The translations under genes were made by a program, and so were the position numbers. A stretch of DNA of 18,323 bases. It comes from JANNXY01 sp039795755. GTDB lineage: Bacteria > Patescibacteriota > Minisyncoccia > Phycocordibacterales > CAIZIN01. Below, piece after piece: positions 1-6,715 of the stretch; the stretch's first letter is position 1; every line of letters starts with the position of its first letter. The notes beneath the pieces are model-generated. The model had not been told where the DNA came from, made no database searches, and saw only the letters and a list, made by a program, of their open reading frames with translations. The stretch spans positions 1 through 18,323 of the forward strand of contig JBDKLF010000017.1 in the NCBI GenBank assembly GCA_039795755.1. Direction: 5' to 3'.

Positions 1-595
1 TATTACGTTTGAACAATCGACGCCTTCTACTACCCTCGTGTCGTTCCTCATCAAATGGCAGAATTTCTGTCTCAATCCTTCTTCCTTGAGGATCAATCAG
101 CACGGTTTGTGGTTGAGGAAAGCGGGGGATAATAATTTTGCGATCGCCCCGATCTTCTTTTTCTTTACGTCGCTGTTTGTCATTCAGTCGAATTACAAAA
201 GCAAAAGCAGACTCGTTCCCCTCAGCATTCAAAAGCGTAAACATCAAACCGTCATGATACTCGATATAGGTGTAGAAACCGTCGAGTATCTCTTGTTTGA
301 TATAAACACAATGGACTGTGGGGTACTTCCAATCTGCGATAAAGTGGGGAATTCTGACATTGTATGCCGTTACTCCACCAATTACTTTAGACTGAGCAAC
401 CTCGAGGTGAACAACAACTCTTTCGTTCCTGTGCTCAGCAAGATATTGTCTGAGAGTGAGTAATGTTGCTGTGCTGATTTTTGCGCGTTTGTTCTTGCGA
501 TGTAATTTGATCCAGAGTGTTATACCGATTACATTTCCTAGAGCGGTAAAGATTGCGCCGATGATTCGCGCTGCAGTTATGATAAAAAACATCAT
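1..595 (-). CDS. Hypothetical membrane-anchored protein, 3' end outside the window
   Basis: An open frame runs from ATG at 595 to the left edge without a stop (198 codons seen). A second ATG follows at once at 592. The product begins with a hydrophobic stretch (residues about 2-24), probably one transmembrane helix or an uncleaved signal anchor. A basic patch (about residues 28-35) and a soluble domain of mixed strands with no motif I recognise follow. An Arg/Lys-rich segment lies near residues 137-152 and the visible end is again basic. It is divergent from the DUF167 gene with about 60 bp between the starts. No Shine-Dalgarno and no convincing promoter is seen. An ORF on the opposite strand (38-463) is considered a shadow, because the minus frame is longer, has a sensible N-terminus and stays open to the edge. 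Function unknown. Confidence 0.7.
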   Translation of the reverse strand, partial: MMFFIITAARIIGAIFTALGNVIGITLWIKLHRKNKRAKISTATLLTLRQYLAEHRNERVVVHLEVAQSKVIGGVTAYNVRIPHFIADWKYPTVHCVYIKQEILDGFYTYIEYHDGLMFTLLNAEGNESAFAFVIRLNDKQRRKEKEDRGDRKIIIPRFPQPQTVLIDPQGRRIETEILPFDEERHEGSRRRRLFKRN

Positions 596-641
596 GGGTT
601 CATGGAGATATTGACATGGTTTTATTGATTTGTAAATGATT

Positions 642-650
642 TGCTATACT
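642..650 (+). promoter_or_regulatory. Extended -10 box of the DUF167 gene (leaderless start)
   Basis: TGC followed by TATACT at 645-650 forms an extended -10. Six bases separate it from the ATG at 657, so transcription would begin at or next to the start codon. No good -35 is seen. Confidence 0.55.
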
Positions 651-656
651 AACGAC

Positions 657-884
657 ATGTATATCAAAGTCCGAGCACTCACTAATCAGCGAAAAGAGCT
701 TGTTGAAGTGCTCAAAGAGAATTCGTTCAAAATATCCGTAAAAGTGAAAGCTGAACGCAATCTAGCAAATAGTCGCATAATTGAACTTGTTGCAAAGCAT
801 TTCAAGGTTGCAGTTTCTACGGTGAGAATAATCAATGGGCACCATAGCCCATCAAAGCTTCTAGTTATCCCCGATAATGATTAA
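657..884 (+). CDS. DUF167 (YggU) family protein
   Basis: This 75-aa protein matches the DUF167/YggU pattern over its whole length. A beta strand at the N-terminus (YIKVRAL) is followed by a central KAERNLANSRIIELVAKHF segment, equivalent to the family's 'GKAN..l...la..f', and then by VRIINGHHSPSKLLVI, equivalent to 'i..G..sr.K.v.i'. The usual Gly-Lys-Ala-Asn is changed to Arg-Asn-Leu-Ala-Asn, a mild divergence. An in-frame start at 636 exists, but it would place the -10 box inside the coding region; the ATG at 657 follows that box by 6 nt and fits the family length better. The family's biochemical role is not established. It precedes hpf in the same direction. Confidence 0.8.
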   Translation: MYIKVRALTNQRKELVEVLKENSFKISVKVKAERNLANSRIIELVAKHFKVAVSTVRIINGHHSPSKLLVIPDND

Positions 885-900
885 AACAATTTCTCTATAG

Positions 901-909
901 TGATATAAT
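901..909 (+). promoter_or_regulatory. Extended -10 box upstream of hpf
   Basis: TGA plus a perfect TATAAT (904-909) gives an extended -10 box. The start would fall near 916, leaving a leader of about 20 nt before the ATG at 937. No Shine-Dalgarno is visible in that leader. Confidence 0.5.
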
Positions 910-936
910 TAAGAAGTTATAAGTAATACACAAAGC

Positions 937-1314
937 ATGAACATCAACATAAAAGGCGCTCAAATTGAACTGACTGATGCAATTAAGAATTATGTTACGG
1001 TGAAGCTTGAGGGTGTAGGTAAGTTATTCAGCCGTCCTGATGAAGTATTGGTTGAGGTAGAGGTGGGTAAGGAGTCTCAACACCATGCAAAGGGAGAAGT
1101 GTTCAAGGCTGAAGCAAATATTCGTGCTGATGGTAGACAACACTATGTAGTGGTAATAAAAGATGATCTCTATGCTGCAATTGATGAGCTCAAAGATGAA
1201 ATCATGGAAAAGATCAAATCATCAAAAGAAAAAAGTCGTTCAAGCTTCCGTAAAGGAGCGAGTAAGGTAAAACATTTTATAAAAGGCATGTTGCCTTGGA
1301 AAGGAAATGAATAA
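937..1314 (+). CDS. hpf: Ribosome hibernation promoting factor (HPF/RaiA family)
   Basis: This 125-aa protein binds the 30S subunit and blocks translation in stressed or resting cells. The N-terminal 95 residues show the family beta-alpha-beta-beta-beta-alpha order: MNINIKGAQIELTDAIKNYV at the start, then VEVEVGKESQHHAKGEVFKA, then IRADGRQHYVVVIKDDLYAAIDEL with the closing helix to about residue 97. A Lys/Arg/Ser-rich tail (about 98-125) follows. It is longer than short HPF (about 95 aa) but lacks the C-terminal dimerisation domain of long HPF (about 180 aa), so it probably cannot form 100S dimers by that route (inference). Its last 8 bases overlap the next small ORF. Confidence 0.9.
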   Translation: MNINIKGAQIELTDAIKNYVTVKLEGVGKLFSRPDEVLVEVEVGKESQHHAKGEVFKAEANIRADGRQHYVVVIKDDLYAAIDELKDEIMEKIKSSKEKSRSSFRKGASKVKHFIKGMLPWKGNE

Positions 1315-1468
1315 TATACACCAAAAAGCAACTCCTTGGGTGTCTAATCTTGTACTTTTGGGTTGTATTGCAATCACTGCGGTACTTGTCTATATGTCAC
1401 AGCACGCACTTGCTATTAGTGAAGAGTGGAATCCCGAGTCACGATTCTCAGAATATCTTAGTAATTAA
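1307..1468 (+). CDS. Small single-pass membrane protein (53 aa), overlaps hpf
   Basis: An ATG at 1307 inside the last codons of hpf opens a 53-aa frame ending TAA at 1466-1468. AAGGAA lies immediately upstream and could act as a weak ribosome site; the 8-bp overlap with hpf suggests translational coupling. The product has a polar N-terminus (to about residue 13), one clear transmembrane helix (VSNLVLLGCIAITAVLVYM, about 12-30), and a short acidic C-terminus ending in Ser-Asn. No family is recognised. It ends 4 bp before the convergent fmt stop codon, so no terminator fits between them. The hydrophobic pattern and the overlap support a real gene, but conservation was not tested. Confidence 0.6.
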   Translation: MNNIHQKATPWVSNLVLLGCIAITAVLVYMSQHALAISEEWNPESRFSEYLSN

Positions 1469-1472
1469 GAAT

Positions 1473-2315
1473 TTATATTCCGCGAAGGAAGTCTGAGTAA
1501 AGCATTTCTTTTTTTCCTTCAGGAACAACGGTTTCAATCGTAAGCACATTATCTTGGTAATGTGCTTTTCGAATTGAGACGCGAATTTGCTTTTCATTGT
1601 GCTGTACGAAGAACCATGTTCCTGGCCAGCCATGAAGTGCCTGAATCTTTCGCCAGTTGGTATAAGGGTCATTAGTAAGGTCAATGTGGCCCATGTCTTT
1701 GGTAATCATGTGACAATAGGTTGCACGGGTATCATCCTGTGCTTTTGGAACAAGTATTCCCGTGAGATAGTTGCTGATATTATCAGCGAGCAATGTTGCT
1801 CCAATAATTGCACAGTCTTTCTCAAGTTCATCACGTTCAGGCCAGTCGGTAATGGCGAGTGTTTGTTGAGCGATGATTGGTCCATGGTCCATCTTTTCAT
1901 CAATTTTCATAAGACTTACCCCAGTCTGCTTCGTATTGCTAAGTATTGCAGTTGCGACAGGTGAAGGTCCTCGAAGGAGAGGGAGCAATGAAGGGTGAAT
2001 ATTGAGCGTTCCATGTGCGGGTATGTTGATAATGCTTTCTGGAATAATCTTTCCGTATGCAGCTACGAGGAAAAAATCCCATTCATATTGTTGTAACTGT
2101 TCAACAAAAGCAGCGTCCTTGAGTTGCTCTGGCTGAAGTAGTTCGATATGTTGCTGCTGTGCCCAGACTTTGACTGGTGGAGGGGTGAGTATAAGCTTGC
2201 GCCCTTTTGGCTTGTCTGGAGTAGCGATTACAAGCGATGGAATAATTCCTCGAGTCTTAAGTGTCTCAAGCACGTGCACTGCAAACTCATCAGTTCCAAA
2301 AAAAGCGAATTTCAT
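1473..2315 (-). CDS. fmt: Methionyl-tRNA formyltransferase
   Basis: Transfers a formyl group from 10-formyl-tetrahydrofolate to initiator Met-tRNA. The 280-aa product starts with the Rossmann-like FAFFGTDEFAV. It carries the substrate loop ATPDKPKGRK (31-40), the catalytic pattern Asn105-x-His107 in LNIHPSLLPLLRGPSPV, and Asp143 in KMDHGPI, matching the Asn/His/Asp catalytic set of the family. The C-terminal OB-like tRNA-binding domain is short (family usually about 310-315 aa). It is third in the priA-def-fmt order, 20 bp after def, so it is probably expressed with them. A TACAAT box 7 nt before its ATG could add a leaderless internal promoter. It ends convergently with the 53-aa ORF, 4 bp away. 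Confidence 0.95.
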   Translation of the reverse strand: MKFAFFGTDEFAVHVLETLKTRGIIPSLVIATPDKPKGRKLILTPPPVKVWAQQQHIELLQPEQLKDAAFVEQLQQYEWDFFLVAAYGKIIPESIINIPAHGTLNIHPSLLPLLRGPSPVATAILSNTKQTGVSLMKIDEKMDHGPIIAQQTLAITDWPERDELEKDCAIIGATLLADNISNYLTGILVPKAQDDTRATYCHMITKDMGHIDLTNDPYTNWRKIQALHGWPGTWFFVQHNEKQIRVSIRKAHYQDNVLTIETVVPEGKKEMLYSDFLRGI

Positions 2316-2322
2316 AGTAGGT

Positions 2323-2328
2323 ATTGTA
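2323..2328 (-). promoter_or_regulatory. Possible -10 box of fmt
   Basis: On the minus strand TACAAT ends 7 nt before the fmt ATG, the spacing expected for leaderless transcription. No -35 is visible and it lies just after the def stop codon, so fmt may depend mainly on read-through from def. Confidence 0.35.
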
Positions 2329-2335
2329 CCTCAGA

Positions 2336-2836
2336 TTATTTCTCAGGGGTAAGCTCTCGAATATTTTTTGCTTTATCAATGAAGAGGGTTCCATTCAGAT
2401 GATCGGTCTCATGTTGGAATATCTGTGCAAGAAGACCAGATGCAACTTGTGTGAATTTGTTACCTTGCTCATCGTATGCTTCGATGGTCACACGACTTGC
2501 TCGACGAACAGTTCCATAGAGCCATCGAACAGAGAGACATCCTTCTTCCATGGCTTTCTTGTCTTTTGAAGTTTTCGTAATTACAGGATTGATATAAGTG
2601 AGAGGAATAGTGTCTTTCTTGAGTATTTGATGGATTCGGGGCGAAACAGTAAATACCTGATAAGACTCAGCGATCTGGGGTGCAGCAATGGCAACTCCAT
2701 CGTCTTGTCCTTCGAGACTTGTATTCATGTCTTGTATAAGTTGCATGAGCTTTTTACTACCAAATAATTCCTTTGGTATTTCTGCTGCAACCTTACGTAA
2801 TATAGGATTTTCACGTTGAATAATCGCTCGTTTCAT
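2336..2836 (-). CDS. def: Peptide deformylase
   Basis: Removes the N-formyl group from nascent proteins with a metal-dependent hydrolysis. All three family motifs are present: motif 1 GVAIAAPQ (47-54), motif 2 EGCLSV (98-103) with the metal-ligand Cys100, and motif 3 QHETDHL with His142, Glu143 and His146. The consensus motif 1 is GxGxAAxQ; here the second glycine is alanine (GVAIAAPQ), and motif 2 continues WLYGTVRRA, like other PDFs. Length 166 aa is normal. It sits between priA (29 bp upstream) and fmt (20 bp downstream), the conserved bacterial order that couples formylation and deformylation. An extended -10 box lies 8 nt upstream of the ATG. Confidence 0.95.
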   Translation of the reverse strand: MKRAIIQRENPILRKVAAEIPKELFGSKKLMQLIQDMNTSLEGQDDGVAIAAPQIAESYQVFTVSPRIHQILKKDTIPLTYINPVITKTSKDKKAMEEGCLSVRWLYGTVRRASRVTIEAYDEQGNKFTQVASGLLAQIFQHETDHLNGTLFIDKAKNIRELTPEK

Positions 2837-2844
2837 AGGAATAA

Positions 2845-2853
2845 TTTATAACA
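2845..2853 (-). promoter_or_regulatory. Extended -10 box of def (leaderless start)
   Basis: Minus strand TGT plus TATAAA (2850 down to 2845), 8 nt before the ATG at 2836. Transcription would start at or within 1-2 nt of the start codon. No clear -35. Confidence 0.5.
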
Positions 2854-2865
2854 CAAAAATCTGAA

Positions 2866-4740
2866 TTATAAAAGGTTCTCTGGATCAACACTTATATCGT
2901 AGCCAAGGGGTAGACTTCTCAAAATACTATGTAATTGAGGGTCAGGCCAACTGCTGCGCGCGATACGAATGCTTGCATGCATGGTGAACATTCCACGCTT
3001 CATTTCTATAAATGCAGGAAAGATTGATACATCCCATTCTTGTAATACAGATTTGAGATGTTGCATCTCAGTACGCACAAGTGCTGGTGATCCAGTGTAG
3101 CTAATCTTGATGAGTGTACATGCCGGAGGATAATGGTATTTCTTGCGCAGGAGTAATTCTTCTCGATAGAAGTCAATCAAATTACCTTTGACCGCCTTGT
3201 CCCATAATGGAAGCGTTGCATATCGTGTTTGAATAAGGAGTTCATGTGATGCAATTGAGCGAAGCCTGAGTAATGTGTGAAATATTTTTTCTTTAATACG
3301 GAAGTCGGGAATTGAGAATTGTGAATCAAGTGATGCGACTGCAACGTGCTCAATAGGTGAATTGAGATAGAGTAATGCCATGTCAGTTCCCACAAGAATG
3401 CTTCCGGGAGTATTATTGAACTCATCAATGACCGCAAGTATTTTCTTGCGTGTAGGTGTGGTGTCTGCGTCAATACGGAATACGTTATGGTTGCCAACAA
3501 TTGTATTAATCTCTTTTATCACTTTCTCAATACCAACTCCGTATATTTCAAGTCTCCATCCGCCGCAGGTCGTACAGGTGTCTTCTACGACTCGTTTGGT
3601 ACCACAGGTGTGACATAAGAAGAAGTCTGTGTGATGCACTACCGGGGCACTGCAGTTGTTGCAAAGCACTGTTGTTCCGCAGTCACGACAGATGGTTTGC
3701 GAGCCCGATCCACGTCGTGCTACATAAATGAAGAGATGACGATTAGTTGAAGTGTTTTTTTGTAGTAATGCCTTGAGCTCATCACTTATAATCACAAAAT
3801 CCTTCTTTTCTTTGTTGTAGCTCTGCATATCTATCAAAGTGCTCGTTGCCGCAGCAATGTTGCGCCATCGTGGTTCGGCAAGTTCTTGCAATTCACCTTG
3901 TTCGTAGCGATGAAGTGTTTCGATACGGAGCATGTTGTCAGACATGATACAAAGTGCTTTCATTTCTTGTGCGAGTGCTTCAGCAATAGTTCTCATGTCG
4001 AGATGTGGGCGTTGTGACATTTTGTAATGACGTGAGTGTTCACGTTCGATAATGATGGTACTCCAATGTCGTGGGATCGAGAGGAAGAGACCGGTTGCGA
4101 TTACGAGTACTGGATGAGAAGAGGTAATAATAGCATTCCAGAGACGAAGGGTTTCTTTTTTTGTAAGGCTTCCATGTAGTGCATATACATGTTGCTCAAT
4201 TCCTTTTTCAAAGAGTGATTGATAGTACAAAGCTTCATGCGCAGTAGGAACAAGCATAAATACACTTTGTTTCTTGGCAAACTCTTCACGAATAAGCATT
4301 TTGTAATGAGCAATGCGTGTGTCGTTGTCTGACTGAAATATCACCGAATGATGCGACTCATGATGTGTAGAAGGAGTTGTGTGTGGTGCTACAACCAGTG
4401 CCCGATTGTCGAGTATGCTTTGTGGGGTAAGTGCGTGATAGAGTGCGCCTTGAGAGGTAGCAAAATAGCGAGCAGTGTGCTCAATGCTACGCGTGAATTC
4501 AGGAAGAAAGAATGGTTGCTCATTACTCTCACCAATTTTTTTTACAATGAAGGGGAGAGATTTAATATCAGCACGATGCTCCGATGAGAGTGGTTCTACA
4601 GATTGAATAATGGCAGAAATCTCACGATTTCGTACAGAAATAGTAGTGATATTTCCAGGAGTAAATGCTTCTTTACTGAAATACGTAAGACTGTCTTTGC
4701 CCATCGACTTTGCTATTGGAATTGCACGGATTAGATACAT
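2866..4740 (-). CDS. priA: PriA-like primosomal protein N' with degenerate helicase motifs
   Basis: This 624-aa protein aligns with PriA, the helicase and scaffold that restarts stalled replication forks. The identity rests on the zinc-binding region: four CxxC pairs at Cys351/354, 360/363, 376/379 and 389/392 (ICRDCGTTVLCNNC ... LCHTCG ... TCTTCGG), followed by YGVGIEKV (400-407, the GxGTExV equivalent) and the GTDM motif (451-454). Its position upstream of def and fmt is also typical. The ATPase motifs are lost. The Walker A site (GVTGSGKT in PriA) reads QSDNDTRI (136-143), the DEEH box reads EREH (232-235), and the QVAGRAGR arginine-finger motif reads RLRSIASH (492-499). The frame is otherwise intact, so this is probably a structural primosome protein without ATP-driven unwinding (inference). 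The N-terminal region is shorter than in E. coli PriA (732 aa). The start at 4740 follows a TACAAT box. Confidence 0.8.
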   Translation of the reverse strand: MYLIRAIPIAKSMGKDSLTYFSKEAFTPGNITTISVRNREISAIIQSVEPLSSEHRADIKSLPFIVKKIGESNEQPFFLPEFTRSIEHTARYFATSQGALYHALTPQSILDNRALVVAPHTTPSTHHESHHSVIFQSDNDTRIAHYKMLIREEFAKKQSVFMLVPTAHEALYYQSLFEKGIEQHVYALHGSLTKKETLRLWNAIITSSHPVLVIATGLFLSIPRHWSTIIIEREHSRHYKMSQRPHLDMRTIAEALAQEMKALCIMSDNMLRIETLHRYEQGELQELAEPRWRNIAAATSTLIDMQSYNKEKKDFVIISDELKALLQKNTSTNRHLFIYVARRGSGSQTICRDCGTTVLCNNCSAPVVHHTDFFLCHTCGTKRVVEDTCTTCGGWRLEIYGVGIEKVIKEINTIVGNHNVFRIDADTTPTRKKILAVIDEFNNTPGSILVGTDMALLYLNSPIEHVAVASLDSQFSIPDFRIKEKIFHTLLRLRSIASHELLIQTRYATLPLWDKAVKGNLIDFYREELLLRKKYHYPPACTLIKISYTGSPALVRTEMQHLKSVLQEWDVSIFPAFIEMKRGMFTMHASIRIARSSWPDPQLHSILRSLPLGYDISVDPENLL

Positions 4741-4750
4741 ATATGTCTAC

Positions 4751-4756
4751 ATTGTA
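4751..4756 (-). promoter_or_regulatory. Possible -10 box of the priA-def-fmt cluster
   Basis: Minus-strand TACAAT lies 10 nt before the priA ATG, giving a leader of only a few bases. It overlaps the probable -35 of the divergent mreB promoter, so polymerases for the two directions may compete. Confidence 0.4.
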
Positions 4757-4780
4757 CTTACTTCTAAAAGAGTTTACTAT
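4752..4780 (+). promoter_or_regulatory. Probable mreB promoter
   Basis: TTGTAC (4752-4757), a 17-bp spacer, then TACTAT (4775-4780). The start would be about 5 nt before the mreB ATG at 4793. The whole divergent priA-mreB spacer is only 52 bp. Confidence 0.4.
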
Positions 4781-4792
4781 TGACCTACGAAT

Positions 4793-5809
4793 ATGGCATG
4801 GTTTACCCCAAAATTAGGCATAGATCTCGGCACCGCGAACACGCTCGTGTTTGTTCCTGGTAAGGGCATTGTCCTCAATGAACCCTCAGTGGTTGCTGTT
4901 TCTGAACAAGATAACAAAATCCTTGCAGTAGGACTTGAAGCAAAGGGAATGATTGGAAGAACTCCTGAGAGCATTATTGCGTATCGACCAATGAAAGATG
5001 GTGTGATCGCTGATTATCGAGTGACTGAAGCAATGTTGCGATATTTCATCAACAAAGCGATGGGTAAGTGGAGCATGTGGAAGCCAGAAGTGATGATTTC
5101 AGTTCCTGCAGGAGTTACTTCTACTGAGCGACGTGCGGTGATAGAAGCCGCGATTAAAGCGGGTGCAAAGAACGCGTATGTAGTTAAAGAGCCAATTCTT
5201 GCTGCAATTGGTGCAAATATTCCTATCTATGAAGCAAAGGGTCATATGATTGTTGATATTGGTGGAGGTACTACTGATGTTGCATTGATTTCATTGGGAG
5301 GTATTGTTGCTTCGACTTCAGTGAAATGTGCAGGTAATCGAATTGATGCAGCAATTGCTGATTATATAAAGAAGAATTTCAATCTTGCAATTGGTGACAA
5401 GACTGCAGAACGTATCAAGATTGAGATTGGATCAGCGGTGTTTATGGACGAGGAATTGTCAGTAATTGTAAAGGGACGAGATTTCCTTACTGGTCTTCCA
5501 CGATCAACCGAGATCAAGACTAATGAAATTGTAAAAGCTATTTCTAAGGAGCTCCGTGAAATTATCAAAGCAATCAAAGATGTGTTACAAGAAACTCCAC
5601 CAGAACTCGCTTCAGATATTATTGATCAAGGGATTACTATGACCGGAGGATCATCAATGCTTCGTAATTTCCCGGAGCTTGTCTATCGACGTACAGGAGT
5701 GAAGGCTGCACTCGCAGAAGATGCGCTTTATTGTGTAGTAAAGGGTACTGGTGTGGCGCTCGAACATCTTGATACGTATAAGAAAAGTATTATCACGAAG
5801 CGATATTAG
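4793..5809 (+). CDS. mreB: Rod shape-determining protein MreB
   Basis: Actin-like filament protein that directs cell-wall synthesis along the side wall. The 338-aa length is standard. The phosphate-1 motif GIDLGTANTLVF is at 9-20, the phosphate-2 motif is in MIVDIGGGTTDVALISLGG, and the adenosine-binding motif is near the C-terminus in TMTGGSSMLRNFPEL. The sequence KEPILAAIGANIPI between them matches the family's EEPMAAAIGA helix. The N-terminal MAWFTPKLG is consistent with a membrane-associating start. No mreC, mreD, rodA or pbp gene is adjacent; instead a delta'-like gene follows 20 bp after. Stop codon TAG. Confidence 0.95.
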   Translation: MAWFTPKLGIDLGTANTLVFVPGKGIVLNEPSVVAVSEQDNKILAVGLEAKGMIGRTPESIIAYRPMKDGVIADYRVTEAMLRYFINKAMGKWSMWKPEVMISVPAGVTSTERRAVIEAAIKAGAKNAYVVKEPILAAIGANIPIYEAKGHMIVDIGGGTTDVALISLGGIVASTSVKCAGNRIDAAIADYIKKNFNLAIGDKTAERIKIEIGSAVFMDEELSVIVKGRDFLTGLPRSTEIKTNEIVKAISKELREIIKAIKDVLQETPPELASDIIDQGITMTGGSSMLRNFPELVYRRTGVKAALAEDALYCVVKGTGVALEHLDTYKKSIITKRY

Positions 5810-5814
5810 GAATG

Positions 5815-5823
5815 TGTTAAAAT
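5815..5823 (+). promoter_or_regulatory. Extended -10 box before the delta'-like gene (leaderless start)
   Basis: TGT plus TAAAAT (5818-5823), 6 nt before the ATG at 5830 and just after the mreB stop. No -35 seen. Confidence 0.45.
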
Positions 5824-5829
5824 ATTGTT

Positions 5830-6453
5830 ATGAATTTCTCAGGACATCATGCGTTTTTATTTTCTGGATCAAGGGTGGATGCTGAATTACTTTATAATGA
5901 ATTACTTCAGGATAAGACGATTGAGGTGAGTTTTTTCTATGAGAAAAACTTTACTATTGATACTGCTCGAGAAATAAAAGATATTGCATCACAAACCGTG
6001 CTCAAGTCAGCTCGATATATTATTGCCGCTGCGTATACTGTGGGACATGAGGCTCAGAACGCATTACTCAAAACACTTGAAGAATTGGCGGGATCCAAGA
6101 AACTTATATTCTTCGTTGAGAATCATGATGGTTTACTCAGTACTTTCGTATCACGTTTTTCTAAAGAATCTTCTGTGGTGCCACATGGTGTAAATGAAAA
6201 TGCGAATGTAAAAGCAGATAACAAAACATTTACCATCGAGGCATTATTAAGTGAAGTTGAACAAATTGGTAAGGCGATCAAAGATGAGGAAATGACAAAG
6301 TCAGCAGCTTCACGATTTATTGATGAATTAATTGTCTACAAAAAATCCGATATTGAAGTAGTAAAAAAGCTTTTGTACTTCAAAGCATGCCTCGTTCGTC
6401 CTTCGGCATCAATCAAACAGCTTCTTGAAAATGCAGTCGCAATTGCTCTCTAG
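5830..6453 (+). CDS. DNA polymerase III delta'-like AAA+ protein, degenerate
   Basis: This 207-aa protein resembles the N-terminal AAA+ part of clamp-loader subunit delta' (HolB). The start HHAFLFSGSRVDAELLYNEL (6-25) sits where family members have 'HAYLFsGprGvGKTtlA', but the P-loop Gly-Lys-Thr is absent. TIDTAREIKDIASQ (42-55) matches 'sIdqiReli', and EAQNALLKTLEEL (74-86) is the most diagnostic segment. FVENHDGLLSTFVSRF (95-110) matches the sensor-1 region ending in the SRC motif, here SRF. The zinc-finger cysteines between Walker A and B are missing. Classical delta' often lacks ATPase activity and acts as the clamp-loader stator, so loss of the P-loop is compatible with that role. At about 60% of the usual length, function is inferred only. 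Confidence 0.7.
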   Translation: MNFSGHHAFLFSGSRVDAELLYNELLQDKTIEVSFFYEKNFTIDTAREIKDIASQTVLKSARYIIAAAYTVGHEAQNALLKTLEELAGSKKLIFFVENHDGLLSTFVSRFSKESSVVPHGVNENANVKADNKTFTIEALLSEVEQIGKAIKDEEMTKSAASRFIDELIVYKKSDIEVVKKLLYFKACLVRPSASIKQLLENAVAIAL

Positions 6454-6456
6454 TAC

Positions 6457-6484
6457 TTGACGAAATAAATAAATAAGCTAGTAT
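6457..6484 (+). promoter_or_regulatory. Promoter upstream of the 51-aa basic ORF
   Basis: TTGACG (6457-6462), a 16-bp spacer and TAGTAT (6479-6484). The start would be near 6491, giving a leader of about 14 nt before the ATG at 6505. Confidence 0.5.
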
Positions 6485-6504
6485 GTTTCTGAAACGTTTT
6501 ACAT

Positions 6505-6660
6505 ATGGGTTTTTTAAAAATCAGACGGAAAAGTGCAAGAAACAATGCACCAAGGAAAGCTCCTGAAAAAGTAGGCACTAGCAAGAAACTGCTCCGTGCC
6601 CAGAGGAATTGGGAAAAGAAACACCAGGGCGATCAGTCACAAGTTGTTACTGCTGAATAA
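6505..6660 (+). CDS. Small highly basic hypothetical protein (51 aa)
   Basis: ATG at 6505 to TAA at 6658-6660. Residues 5-39 are rich in Lys and Arg (RRKSAR, PRKAPEK, SKKLLRAQRNWEKKH), with few hydrophobics, and the last dozen residues are polar. It could bind nucleic acid or the ribosome, but I do not recognise a family. Support comes from a good promoter directly upstream and from filling an otherwise empty 262-bp gap between the delta'-like gene and frr. A competing out-of-frame ATG at 6483 gives only 27 codons and overlaps the -10 box, so it was not chosen. Confidence 0.5.
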   Translation: MGFLKIRRKSARNNAPRKAPEKVGTSKKLLRAQRNWEKKHQGDQSQVVTAE

Positions 6661-6701
6661 GTAGCAGAAAGTTCATCCTAGCCAGCAATGGTATTTTATT
6701 T

Positions 6702-6707
6702 TATACT
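6702..6707 (+). promoter_or_regulatory. -10 box of frr (near-leaderless start)
   Basis: TATACT at 6702-6707 in an AT-rich stretch, 8 nt before the frr ATG. No -35 and no Shine-Dalgarno visible. Confidence 0.5.
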
Positions 6708-6715
6708 AGGTACCT

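Noticed and set aside
38..463. 141-codon plus-strand ORF
   Set aside because: It is antisense to a longer open minus-strand frame with a membrane-anchor N-terminus; its translation has no recognisable domain order.
1587..1964. 125-codon plus-strand ORF
   Set aside because: Lies wholly inside fmt on the other strand, whose motifs are clear.
3177..3500. 107-codon minus-strand ORF in another frame
   Set aside because: Shadow of priA in an alternative frame of the same strand; no start context or motif.
6483..6566. 27-codon ORF starting at the earlier ATG
   Set aside because: Overlaps the probable -10 box and is shorter than the 51-aa frame, which fills the gap.
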